From positions 1 through 13,549 of the forward strand of contig JAAXIW010000129.1 in assembly GCA_012270135.1 (NCBI GenBank): DNA of 13,549 bases, given 5' to 3'. Positions 1-6,225 of this stretch are shown here, piece after piece (the first letter of the stretch is position 1; each line of letters starts with the position of its first letter). Source of the stretch: Brevundimonas sp. (lineage in GTDB: Bacteria > Pseudomonadota > Alphaproteobacteria > Caulobacterales > Caulobacteraceae). Below the pieces are notes generated by a model. The model was not told where the DNA came from, made no database searches, and saw only the letters and a program-made list of their open reading frames with translations. Both the position numbers and the translations under genes were made by a program.

Positions 1-473
1 CCCGGATCAGCTTCCAGGTCACCTCCAAGATCGACAGCCGCACCATCCTCGGCGAGCAGGGCGGCGAGCAGCTGCTCGGCCAGGGCGACATGCTCTACAT
101 GGCCGGCGGCGGCCGCATCACCCGCCTGCACGGGCCGTTCGTGGAGGACAAGGAGGTCGAGGCCGTCTGCAACCACCTGAAGGCCCAGGCCGAGCCGGAA
201 TACCTCGACCTGATCACCGACGATCCGGACGGTGACGGCGACGGGGCCTTTGGCGACGACGGCGGCGGCGGTTCCGGCGATGACCTCTACGACCGCGCCG
301 TGGCGGTGGTCACCCGCGACCGCAAGGCCTCGACCAGCTACATCCAGCGCCGGCTGCAGATCGGCTACAATCGCGCCGCCTCGCTGATCGAGCGCATGGA
401 GCAGGAAGGCGTGGTCAGCCCGGCCAACCACGCCGGCAAGCGCGACATCCTCGCCGGGCCGCCGCCGATCTAG
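1..473 (+). CDS. ftsK: DNA translocase FtsK, C-terminal part (5' end outside window)
   Basis: This is the last 156 codons of an open frame entering from the left edge (first full codon at base 3) and ending in TAG at 471-473. The visible part begins in the end of the RecA-like motor domain: RISFQVTSKIDSRTILGEQG, then GAEQLLGQGDMLYM-type residues (here GGEQLLGQGDMLYM) and RLHGPFVED. An Asp/Gly-rich linker of about 22 residues follows. The end is the winged-helix gamma domain (DLYDRAVAVVTRDRKASTSY, then RRLQIGYNRAASLIERMEQEG), which in known FtsK proteins reads the polar chromosome motifs that steer translocation. FtsK is a septal membrane-anchored ATPase that pumps DNA and works with XerCD at dif. 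The N-terminal membrane domain and the Walker motifs are not in the window. The stop lies 177 nt before lolA. Confidence 0.96.
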   Translation, partial: RISFQVTSKIDSRTILGEQGGEQLLGQGDMLYMAGGGRITRLHGPFVEDKEVEAVCNHLKAQAEPEYLDLITDDPDGDGDGAFGDDGGGGSGDDLYDRAVAVVTRDRKASTSYIQRRLQIGYNRAASLIERMEQEGVVSPANHAGKRDILAGPPPI

Positions 474-498
474 GCGGTTCCGGGCAACGGAGAGGGGC

Positions 499-522
499 CG
501 GCGGCGTTAGGAAGAGCCGCCG
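499..522 (+). terminator. Weak hairpin after ftsK, possible terminator
   Basis: A perfect 7-bp inverted repeat (CGGCGGC at 499-505 and GCCGCCG at 516-522) with a 10-nt loop lies 25 nt past the ftsK stop. No T-run follows it, so it is not a classical intrinsic terminator. It could be a weak or Rho-assisted stop, or chance in GC-rich DNA. The rest of the 474-650 gap shows no gene. Confidence 0.25.
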
Positions 523-650
523 TCCGCCGGGACGAAGCTGAACAGGGCTTCATCGCAGCGCCGGAATATGGTCAGGCTCGGGTCACGCCCTCGCCAGACC
601 GATCCAGCAAGACGGCAGACCTCAACCATCCCGAACGGGAGAAGACATCC

Positions 651-1283
651 ATGACCGTCTCACGCCGCGCTTTCGCCCTTGGCTCCGCCGCCGTCGCCGC
701 TGTCGCCGCCCTGCCGGCCCACGCCCAGTCCAACCTGTCGGCCGAGGACCGCGCCGTTCTGGCCCGCGCCCAGACCTATCTGCAGGGCCTGACCTCGGCC
801 CAGGGGACCTTCGTCGAGACCTCTGGCGCCACCCGCCGCGAGGGACGCTTCTATCTGCAGCGTCCCGGCAGGATGCGGTTCGAATACACCAACCCGGCCG
901 GTCTGCTGGTCGTCTCGGACGGCTCGAACGTGAAGCGGTACGACCCGCGGCTGAACGTCTTCCGCCAGGTGCCGCTGGGCCAGACGCCGCTGTCGACCTT
1001 CCTCGCCCGCACCGTCCGGCTCGACCAGGGCGTGCGGATCGACCGCGTCACCCGGATGGACTCCGGCGCCTTCGCCATTACCGCCCGCGACAACCGCCGT
1101 CCCAACGACGGTTCGGTGGTCCTCGCCTTCGCCGGCGATCCCGTCCGGCTGCAGGAGTGGACCATCATAGACGCCCAGGGTGGTCGCACCCGGACCCAGC
1201 TGACCACGCTGCGCCCCGCCTCGGGCCTGTCGGCCAGCCTGTTCCAACTGCGCGATCCGACCACCCGCCCGCGCCGCAATTGA
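651..1283 (+). CDS. lolA: Outer-membrane lipoprotein carrier protein LolA
   Basis: This is a 210-residue periplasmic protein of the LolA family, which carries lipoproteins from the LolCDE transporter in the inner membrane to the outer membrane. Residues 1-25 are an export signal ending in a signal-peptidase-I site (AHA|QS at 23-27). The n-region carries SRRAFALG, which resembles a twin-arginine motif. The mature part begins with the helical LSAEDRAVLARAQTYLQGLT and continues with LolA-type beta strands: QGTFVETSG, GRFYLQRPGRMRFEY, LLVVSDGSNVKRYDP. ATG at 651 is chosen because GGGAGAAG at 637-644 sits about 6 nt upstream and because the signal peptide starts there. The gene follows ftsK in the same direction. 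No LolB is visible here. Caulobacter-type LolA has been argued to do both jobs, so that may apply, but it is inference. Confidence 0.93.
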   Translation: MTVSRRAFALGSAAVAAVAALPAHAQSNLSAEDRAVLARAQTYLQGLTSAQGTFVETSGATRREGRFYLQRPGRMRFEYTNPAGLLVVSDGSNVKRYDPRLNVFRQVPLGQTPLSTFLARTVRLDQGVRIDRVTRMDSGAFAITARDNRRPNDGSVVLAFAGDPVRLQEWTIIDAQGGRTRTQLTTLRPASGLSASLFQLRDPTTRPRRN

Positions 1284-1307
1284 TCTCGCCCGCCGCGCGA
1301 ACTCGTC

Positions 1308-1336
1308 TTGACATTTTTTGTCGTGCGTGTTGTTTT
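1308..1336 (+). promoter_or_regulatory. Possible sigma-70-type promoter after lolA
   Basis: A perfect -35 box TTGACA at 1308-1313 is followed by a T-run. At 17-nt spacing the -10 hexamer is TGTTTT (1331-1336), only 3 of 6 matches to TATAAT. The AT-rich patch stands out from its GC-rich surroundings. The promoter call is therefore tentative and rests mostly on the -35 box and on the structured region downstream that ends in a hairpin terminator. Confidence 0.3.
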
Positions 1337-1339
1337 GGC

Positions 1340-1447
1340 CACAGATCGGCGGGAGCCGGTCTGACCCGCTACGGATTTCATCCCCTTCCCGGCGGCGAGA
1401 GAGACGAACCTGAAACGCCCGGCCCGATACGGCCGGGCGTCTCTTTA
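1340..1447 (+). ncRNA. Candidate small RNA of about 105 nt
   Basis: The segment lies between a TTGACA box and a strong hairpin terminator. It opens with a perfect-or-wobble 7-bp hairpin (GATCGGC at 1344-1350, GCCGGTC at 1355-1361) closed by a GGGA loop, which fits the GNRA tetraloop class. A purine-rich single-stranded stretch (GGCGGCGAGAGAGACGAACC, 1391-1410) follows, and it ends in the terminator stem. It matches no small RNA I recognise; I compared it from memory with 4.5S RNA and it does not fit. It could instead be the structured 3' end of the lolA transcript, with the TTGACA box a coincidence. Confidence 0.33.
1415..1447 (+). terminator. Hairpin terminator downstream of lolA / candidate small RNA
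   Basis: A perfect 10-bp stem (ACGCCCGGCC at 1415-1424 pairs with GGCCGGGCGT at 1431-1440) has a 6-nt loop and is followed by CTCTTTA. The T-tract is short, but the stem is by far the most stable local structure. It would end lolA transcripts about 150 nt past the stop, or the candidate small RNA. Confidence 0.6.
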
Positions 1448-1466
1448 CGTGGGGACGCGGTCGTCG

Positions 1467-1534
1467 GCCCTTCGGGATCCTGACTGCTACGCGCCGCCCT
1501 TCGGGTCCTGACCCGACGCGTGCCGGCCCTTCGC
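1467..1534. repeat. Degenerate direct repeats GCCCTTCGGG(A)TCCTGAC
   Basis: GCCCTTCGGGATCCTGAC (1467-1484) and GCCCTTCGGGTCCTGAC (1496-1512) differ by one inserted A. A third, shorter copy starting GCCCTTCG lies at 1526-1533. The copies are spaced about 30 nt apart, just upstream of xth. Their function is unknown. They could be remnants of a small interspersed repeat or a cis-acting RNA segment in the xth leader. Confidence 0.4.
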
Positions 1535-1630
1535 GCATGCCTCGCACTCAGGCAGCGAACCGCCGCGCGGCGAGCGTTCGCGCCCCAAAACCATGCAGCC
1601 TTTTGGACGCGCTCCGACTAAGAACGCCCC

Positions 1631-2425
1631 ATGCTTCGCATCGCCACCTGGAACATCAACTCCGTCCGCCTGCGCGTCGATCAGGTCGCACGCTTCGTCG
1701 CCGAGAGCGGAACCGACGTCCTGTGCCTGCAGGAGATCAAATGCCTGGAGGACCAGTTTCCCCGGGCGGCCTTCGAGGCCATGGGGATGCCCCATCTGAA
1801 GATCGGCGGTCAGAAGGGCTGGCATGGCGTCGCCATCGCCAGCCGCAAGCCGATCGCCGAGGCGCCCCGACTCGATGTCTGCCGGGAGGGGCACGCCCGC
1901 TGCGTCGCCGTGACGGTCGACGGAGTCGAGATCCAGAATTTCTACATCCCCGCCGGCGGGGACGTGGCCGACCGCACGCTGAATCCGAAATTCGATCACA
2001 AGATGGATTTCTACGAGCGGCTGACCGCCGAAATGGCGGGGCGTGACCGCCAGCGCCCGCTCGTCCTGGCCGGCGATTTCAATATCGCCCCGGGCGAGAA
2101 CGACGTCTGGAACCACCGCTACATGTCGAAGATCGTCAGTCACACGCCGCTGGAGGTGGAAACCTTGCGCCGACTGCAGGCGGCCGGCGATTTCTGCGAC
2201 GTGATCCGCGACCAGATTCCCGAGCCGGTCAAGCTGGCCAGCTGGTGGAGCTATCGCGCCGCCGACTTCCGAAAGTCGAACCGCGGCCTGCGACTCGACC
2301 ACCTGTGGACCTCGCCCGGCCTGACCCCCGCTGTACTGCCCGGCACCGCGCGCATCCACGACACGGTCCGCGAATGGACCCAGCCCTCGGACCACGCCCC
2401 CGTGACGATGGATCTCGACGTCTAG
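1631..2425 (+). CDS. xth: Exodeoxyribonuclease III / AP endonuclease
   Basis: This 264-residue protein belongs to the exonuclease III family of the endonuclease/exonuclease/phosphatase fold. It cuts DNA at abasic sites in base-excision repair and has 3'-5' exonuclease and 3'-phosphatase activity. The catalytic landmarks are present: TWNINSVR at the N-terminus (N8), the metal-binding Glu in CLQEIK (E35), GDFNIAP with D149 and N151, RLDHLW, and the terminal SDHAPV with D254 and H255. Length and motif order are normal. ATG at 1631 is the natural start because family members begin just before the A-T-W-N strand. The ribosome-binding site is weak. The gene is convergent with the transporter on its right and shares the stop tetranucleotide CTAG at 2422-2425 with it. 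Confidence 0.95.
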   Translation: MLRIATWNINSVRLRVDQVARFVAESGTDVLCLQEIKCLEDQFPRAAFEAMGMPHLKIGGQKGWHGVAIASRKPIAEAPRLDVCREGHARCVAVTVDGVEIQNFYIPAGGDVADRTLNPKFDHKMDFYERLTAEMAGRDRQRPLVLAGDFNIAPGENDVWNHRYMSKIVSHTPLEVETLRRLQAAGDFCDVIRDQIPEPVKLASWWSYRAADFRKSNRGLRLDHLWTSPGLTPAVLPGTARIHDTVREWTQPSDHAPVTMDLDV

Positions 2426-3831
2426 AAGGGGAAGAAGACGGGGATCACGACCATCGCCGCGGCCCAGGTGACGAGGTTGAGCGGCACCCCGACCCGGACG
2501 AAGTCGAGGTAGCTGTAGTTGCCCATCTGATAGACCAGCACATTGGTCTGATAGCCGAACGGCGTGGCGAAGGCGGCCGAGGCGGCCATCATCACCCCGA
2601 CCAGAAACGGCCGCGGGTCGACGCCGAAGCTCTCGGCCAGGGCCACCGCGATCGGAGTGATCAGAACCGCCACCGTGGCGTTCGACAGCAGTTCCGTTGC
2701 GAACAGGGTCACGCCGTAAAGAATGATCAGCCCGACGAGCGGACCGAACGGCCGCAGCACCTCGATCAGCATGCCGGCTCCGGTCGCGGCCAGTCCGGTG
2801 ACCTCGATCGATATGCCGACCACGACCATTCCGGCGATCAGCAACAGGATCTCCGGCCGCAAGCCTGCATAGGCCTCTTCCGGCGTGATCACCTTCAGCA
2901 GGATCAGGGCGACGGCGCCGGCGAAGGCCGAGGCGGCGATCGGCGCCAGTCCGAGGCCGGCGGCGGACACCACCACCACGAAGACGCCGAGCGCAATCAG
3001 CGATCGCCTCAGATCGAAGGGCCGGTCCGCGGCGCCGAACAGCGCCACATCCCCCAGGTGGGCGTCGCCCGAGCCGTCGTCGTTGGTGCGGGCCTCGCCC
3101 AGTTTCGGCAGGTTGAACGGCAGGATCCGCCGGCGCCTCGCGGCGGCCTCCGCCTCCTCCTTGCGCTTCGCCTCCTCCATCTCGGCCAGCCGCGCCTGTT
3201 CGGCCTCATCCGCCGCCACGCTGCGTCCGAGCTGCCGGGCGCCGACGAAATACAGCCACAGGCCGCCGGCGGCCGCGATGCACAGGCCCACCGGCGTGAT
3301 CTCGAAGAGGGTGAAGACCGGCTGGCCGGCATTGCGGGCCATGTCATTGACCAGCAGATTGGTCGAGGTGCCGATCAGGGTCAGGAGGCCGCCAAGCACG
3401 GAGATATGGCTGAGCGGCATGAGGAACCGCTTGGGCGACAGCTTCAGCGACGACGCGACGTCGCGGACCACCGGCGCGGCCAGGACCACCACCGGCGTAT
3501 TGTTCAGAAAGCCCCCGAGCACCCCGCACATGCCGAGCACCGCCCAGATGCCGATCGAGCCGACGCGGGCCGCCAGACGCGACGCCTGCCGGATCATCAG
3601 ACCGAGCAGGCCGGACAATTCGATGGCGTAGGCGATGACGAACAGTCCGGCCAGGGCGATGACGGCGGGGCTGGCGAAGGCCGCCTGGACCTCGACCGGG
3701 CGCACGACGCCCATGAGAAGCAGGGCCGCCGCGCCGGAGAGCGCCACCACGTCGGCGCGGACGCGGCCGTGGATCAGCACGCCGACCACCACGACGAGCA
3801 CCAGCAGGGCCGCGATCTGATCGAAAGTCAT
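2422..3831 (-). CDS. SLC13-family (DASS-like) anion/Na+ symporter-type membrane protein
   Basis: This is a 469-residue inner-membrane protein with many hydrophobic helices in two halves. Each half has a conserved Asn/Thr hairpin motif: NNTP at 110-113 with GTSTNLLVN at 154-162, and SNATVAVLITP at 383-393 with ATPFGYQTN at 422-430. These are hallmarks of the SLC13/CitT/ArsB superfamily, which moves dicarboxylates, sulfate or related anions. The substrate cannot be told from sequence. Between the halves lies a hydrophilic, Glu/Lys/Arg-rich segment of about 75 residues (200-275). YfbS-type relatives carry two RCK_C (TrkA_C) domains at this point, and I see none. ATG at 3831 is preferred over an upstream extension because it opens straight into the first membrane helix and a GGGGAGG lies upstream. 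The gene is convergent with xth and divergent from the lipoprotein gene. Confidence 0.88.
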   Translation of the reverse strand: MTFDQIAALLVLVVVVGVLIHGRVRADVVALSGAAALLLMGVVRPVEVQAAFASPAVIALAGLFVIAYAIELSGLLGLMIRQASRLAARVGSIGIWAVLGMCGVLGGFLNNTPVVVLAAPVVRDVASSLKLSPKRFLMPLSHISVLGGLLTLIGTSTNLLVNDMARNAGQPVFTLFEITPVGLCIAAAGGLWLYFVGARQLGRSVAADEAEQARLAEMEEAKRKEEAEAAARRRRILPFNLPKLGEARTNDDGSGDAHLGDVALFGAADRPFDLRRSLIALGVFVVVVSAAGLGLAPIAASAFAGAVALILLKVITPEEAYAGLRPEILLLIAGMVVVGISIEVTGLAATGAGMLIEVLRPFGPLVGLIILYGVTLFATELLSNATVAVLITPIAVALAESFGVDPRPFLVGVMMAASAAFATPFGYQTNVLVYQMGNYSYLDFVRVGVPLNLVTWAAAMVVIPVFFPF

Positions 3832-3920
3832 AGGCTCTGCTGCCTCCCCAGGCGGGGCGCGGTCAACCTTTTCAGGCCAACCGCCGCACAAATGAGCGAT
3901 TGGCGTGCTAGGGTGGTTCC

Positions 3921-4760
3921 ATGCTGAAACCGGTCTCGCCTGTTCGCCTGCCGGTCGTCGCGGCTGCGGCGGTCGGTCTTCTGACGGTCTCCTGCCAGAG
4001 GGATGCCGAACCTGTGGCGCCGGCGCCCGAACCCTCCAGTCCTGTCGAACCGCAGCCCGAACCGCCGGTGCGCCCGACCACGCTTGACCGGCGCGAGCTG
4101 CTCTCGGCCGTGAGTCAGGCCGCTGCGGACTATGCCGCGGGCGAGACGCCGGAGGCGACCGATCCTCTGGTCGGACGGCAGTTCGATATTCGCCTCACCT
4201 TTGGCTGCGAAGGGGCCGAGACGCCCCCCGCCGACGGCGCCGGCGACGGCCTGGCGCGGTGGTCGTGGGGCCCCGAACGCGAAACCATCCGGCTCAGCCT
4301 GACGCCCGGTGACTGGACCCGGTCGGCCCTGATCGCGGGCGCCAACCAGGATCAGTGGGAGGCCGTCGAAGGCTTCTGGGTGGCCCGTCCGTGGATGAAT
4401 GCCGAGGGCTGTCCGTCGATCCGCGCCGATCCGCTGGCCAGCGGACCGGTTTCGCCGTCGCCCCAGACGGTCGGACTGGCGGCGGTGTTCGAGACGGGCG
4501 GCTCCCGACTGGGCCGCCGCAACGGCCGCGCCTACACCCACGCCATCCGGCAGGCGGGCGACGCGCCGCTGGTCGCACTGGACGCCGGCTACAGGGTCCG
4601 CCTGCAGGGCCGCATCGCGACCTTCCCCGGCGGACGTGCGATCCGCTGCCGCGCCGCCAATCCCAACCAGCGCCCGGTCTGCGTGGCGGCGGCCCAGCTC
4701 GATCGCGTCGCGTTCGAGACGCCGACCGGCGAAACGCTCAGCGAGTGGCGCCCGGGCTAG
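3921..4760 (+). CDS. Uncharacterised lipoprotein
   Basis: I do not recognise this family. The 279-residue product begins with a lipoprotein signal peptide: a hydrophobic run, then LTVSC with the acylated cysteine at C25. A Pro/Glu-rich tether (about residues 30-52) follows, then a folded region with W114, W116, W132, W146, W153 and W158 and four further cysteines (C96, C164, C243, C254). Those could form two disulfides in the periplasm. The last 60 residues look like beta strands (YRVRLQGRIATF, RCRAANPNQRPVCVAAAQLD). A GGGTGG stretch lies just before the ATG. The gene is divergent from the transporter (89 nt between starts) and convergent with cenR, sharing the CTAG stop at 4757-4760. A link to envelope functions next to cenR is only suggested by position. 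Confidence 0.85.
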   Translation: MLKPVSPVRLPVVAAAAVGLLTVSCQRDAEPVAPAPEPSSPVEPQPEPPVRPTTLDRRELLSAVSQAAADYAAGETPEATDPLVGRQFDIRLTFGCEGAETPPADGAGDGLARWSWGPERETIRLSLTPGDWTRSALIAGANQDQWEAVEGFWVARPWMNAEGCPSIRADPLASGPVSPSPQTVGLAAVFETGGSRLGRRNGRAYTHAIRQAGDAPLVALDAGYRVRLQGRIATFPGGRAIRCRAANPNQRPVCVAAAQLDRVAFETPTGETLSEWRPG

Positions 4761-5443
4761 GGTTGCAGCCGGTAACCCCCGGCGTCGGTCAGCAGCAGCC
4801 GGGCCTGCCCGGGCTCCGGCTCGATCTTCTGGCGCAGGCGGTAGATGTGGGTCTCCAGCGTGTGGGTCGTGACCCCGGCGTTGTAGCCCCACACCTCGGT
4901 CAGCAGTTCCTCGCGCGACACCGCCTTGGCGCCGGCGCGATAGAGATATTTCAGGATGCTGGTTTCCTTTTCCGTCAGCCTGACCTTGCGGCCCTTGTCG
5001 TCGACCAGCACCTTGGCGGCCGGCCGGAACTCGTAGGGGCCGACCCGGAAGACGGCGTCCTCTGACTGTTCATGGCTGCGCAGATGGGCGCGGATGCGAG
5101 CCAGCAGGACCGCGAACCGGAAGGGTTTGGTGACATAGTCGTTGGCCCCCGACTCGAGGCCCAGCACGGTGTCGGCGTCCGACACCTGGCCGGTCAGCAT
5201 GATGATCGGGGTCGAGACCCCGTCCTTGCGCAGCAGCCGGCAGGCCTCCCGGCCGTCCATATCGGGCAGGTCGACATCGAGCAGGATCAGATCGGCCCGG
5301 GTTTCGCGGCCCAGCTTGACGCCCTCGGCCGCCGTCGCGGCCTGTACCGGCCGGAAGGCCTCGTGCAGGGCCAGCTGCTCAGCGAGGGCCTCGCGCAGGT
5401 CGTCGTCGTCGTCGATGATGAGGATCGTCTTGGGCGTGGGCAT
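4757..5443 (-). CDS. cenR: OmpR/PhoB-family response regulator, likely CenR
   Basis: This is a 228-residue two-component response regulator. The receiver domain (about 1-122) has the acidic pocket IIDDDDDLREAL (D11-D15), the phospho-acceptor D56 in LLDVDLPDMDG, T84 in IIMLTGQ and K106 in VTKPF. The winged-helix DNA-binding domain (about 130-228) has VRLTEKETSILKYLYRA, SREELLTEVWGY and THTLETHIYRLRQKIEP. The identification as CenR, an essential envelope regulator in Caulobacter paired with the kinase CenK, rests on domain type and on recalled synteny with the parAB-leuS region; it is not proven. ATG at 5443 is chosen because family members begin a few residues before ILIIDDD. No strong ribosome-binding site is seen. 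The gene lies 62 nt downstream of yggS on the same strand and may share its transcript. The kinase gene is not in the window. Confidence 0.87.
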   Translation of the reverse strand: MPTPKTILIIDDDDDLREALAEQLALHEAFRPVQAATAAEGVKLGRETRADLILLDVDLPDMDGREACRLLRKDGVSTPIIMLTGQVSDADTVLGLESGANDYVTKPFRFAVLLARIRAHLRSHEQSEDAVFRVGPYEFRPAAKVLVDDKGRKVRLTEKETSILKYLYRAGAKAVSREELLTEVWGYNAGVTTHTLETHIYRLRQKIEPEPGQARLLLTDAGGYRLQP

Positions 5444-5505
5444 GGATACCAGAATGGCGAGCGTCGGAGGTTCCGCCAAGGGTCTGGCCCGAAGCGGAGC
5501 GGTTT

Positions 5506-6225
5506 TCAGTCCATAGAGGGCCTTTCGGGGCGATTTCGTTCCCCGAACAGCGCCGATCCGAGTCGAACATGGGTGGCGCCGAAGCGGATCGCGGTCCCGT
5601 AGTCGGCGCTCATGCCCATCGACAGCGTCTTCAGGCCATTCCGGCGGGCGATCCTGCGCAGCAGGGCGAAATGGGGGCCGGCCGCCTCGTCGGCGGGCGG
5701 GATGCACATCAGGCCCTCGACCTTGAGCCCCTTACCGCGGGCGTGAGCCACGAGGGCGTCGGCGCCCTCCGGCAGGACCCCCGCCTTCTGCGGCTCGTTT
5801 CCAGTGTTGACCTGCACCAGCACGCGGACCGTCCGCCCCGCCTTGTGGGCGGCGACAGCGAGGGCGTCGGCCAGCTTCGGACGGTCCAGCGTCTCGATGA
5901 CGTCAAACAGCGCCACGGCGTCAGCCGCCTTGTTGGTCTGCAGCGGGCCGATCAGCCGCAGTTCCAGATCGGGCACGCTCCGCCGGAGCCCGGCCCAGTG
6001 CGCCTGCGCCTCCTGCACCCGGTTCTCGCCGAACACCCGCTGGCCCGCCACGAGCGCCGCCGCCAGGATCTCTGGAGGCTGCGTCTTGGTTACGGCGGTC
6101 AGCGCCACCGCGCCCGGCTCCCGTCCGGCGCTGCGGGAGGCCTCCGCGATCTCGCGCCGCGCTGCGGCGATGCGCCCGCCGACGTCGCTGGACCCGGGGG
6201 CGTTATCGGGAGAAGAGGAGGCCAT
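5506..6225 (-). CDS. yggS: YggS/PROSC-family pyridoxal-phosphate homeostasis protein
   Basis: This 239-residue protein is of the YggS/PROSC/PipY family, a single TIM-barrel domain that binds PLP and helps keep vitamin B6 and amino-acid/keto-acid pools balanced. It has no established catalytic activity. The family blocks are in order: TAVTKTQP with the PLP lysine K47, FGENRVQEA (66-74), LIGPLQTNKA (91-100), VNTGNEPQKAGV (140-151), GLMCIPP, and the phosphate-binding LSMGMSADYGTAIRFG and VRLGSALFG (201-228). The ATG at 6225 gives the usual family length. An upstream extension to 6360 has no family character. This start interlocks with the start of the divergent TPS/TenI gene (CATG at 6223-6226), so its promoter must lie inside that gene. 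It lies 62 nt upstream of cenR. Confidence 0.92.
   Translation of the reverse strand: MASSSPDNAPGSSDVGGRIAAARREIAEASRSAGREPGAVALTAVTKTQPPEILAAALVAGQRVFGENRVQEAQAHWAGLRRSVPDLELRLIGPLQTNKAADAVALFDVIETLDRPKLADALAVAAHKAGRTVRVLVQVNTGNEPQKAGVLPEGADALVAHARGKGLKVEGLMCIPPADEAAGPHFALLRRIARRNGLKTLSMGMSADYGTAIRFGATHVRLGSALFGERNRPERPSMD

Larger units (their letters stand above)
1284..1630. other. 347-nt intergenic region between lolA and xth
   Basis: No protein gene is convincing here. From left to right the stretch holds an AT-rich patch with a TTGACA box, a 7-bp hairpin with a GGGA loop, a strong GC hairpin typical of a terminator, and three degenerate copies of a GCCCTTCG repeat before xth. The first half is annotated separately as a candidate small RNA unit. 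Confidence 0.6.

Noticed and set aside
217..285. The Asp/Gly-rich stretch in FtsK as a possible calcium-binding repeat
   Set aside because: It is better read as the flexible linker between the motor and gamma domains, which varies freely among FtsK proteins.
660..1547. A 295-codon minus-strand open frame across lolA and the following gap
   Set aside because: It is antisense to lolA, which has a signal peptide and family blocks. The product is Gly/Arg-rich without motifs.
1487..2395. A 302-codon minus-strand open frame opposite xth
   Set aside because: xth has all catalytic motifs on the plus strand; this is its shadow.
2245..3927. A 560-codon plus-strand open frame opposite the SLC13 gene
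   Set aside because: Its product is low-complexity, rich in Arg, Asp, Gln and His, with no family motif. It is the antisense shadow of a GC-rich membrane-protein gene with clear SLC13 motifs.
5444..5707. An upstream extension of cenR by 88 codons
   Set aside because: It runs antisense-like through yggS, has no receiver-domain features, and response regulators start just before the first strand.
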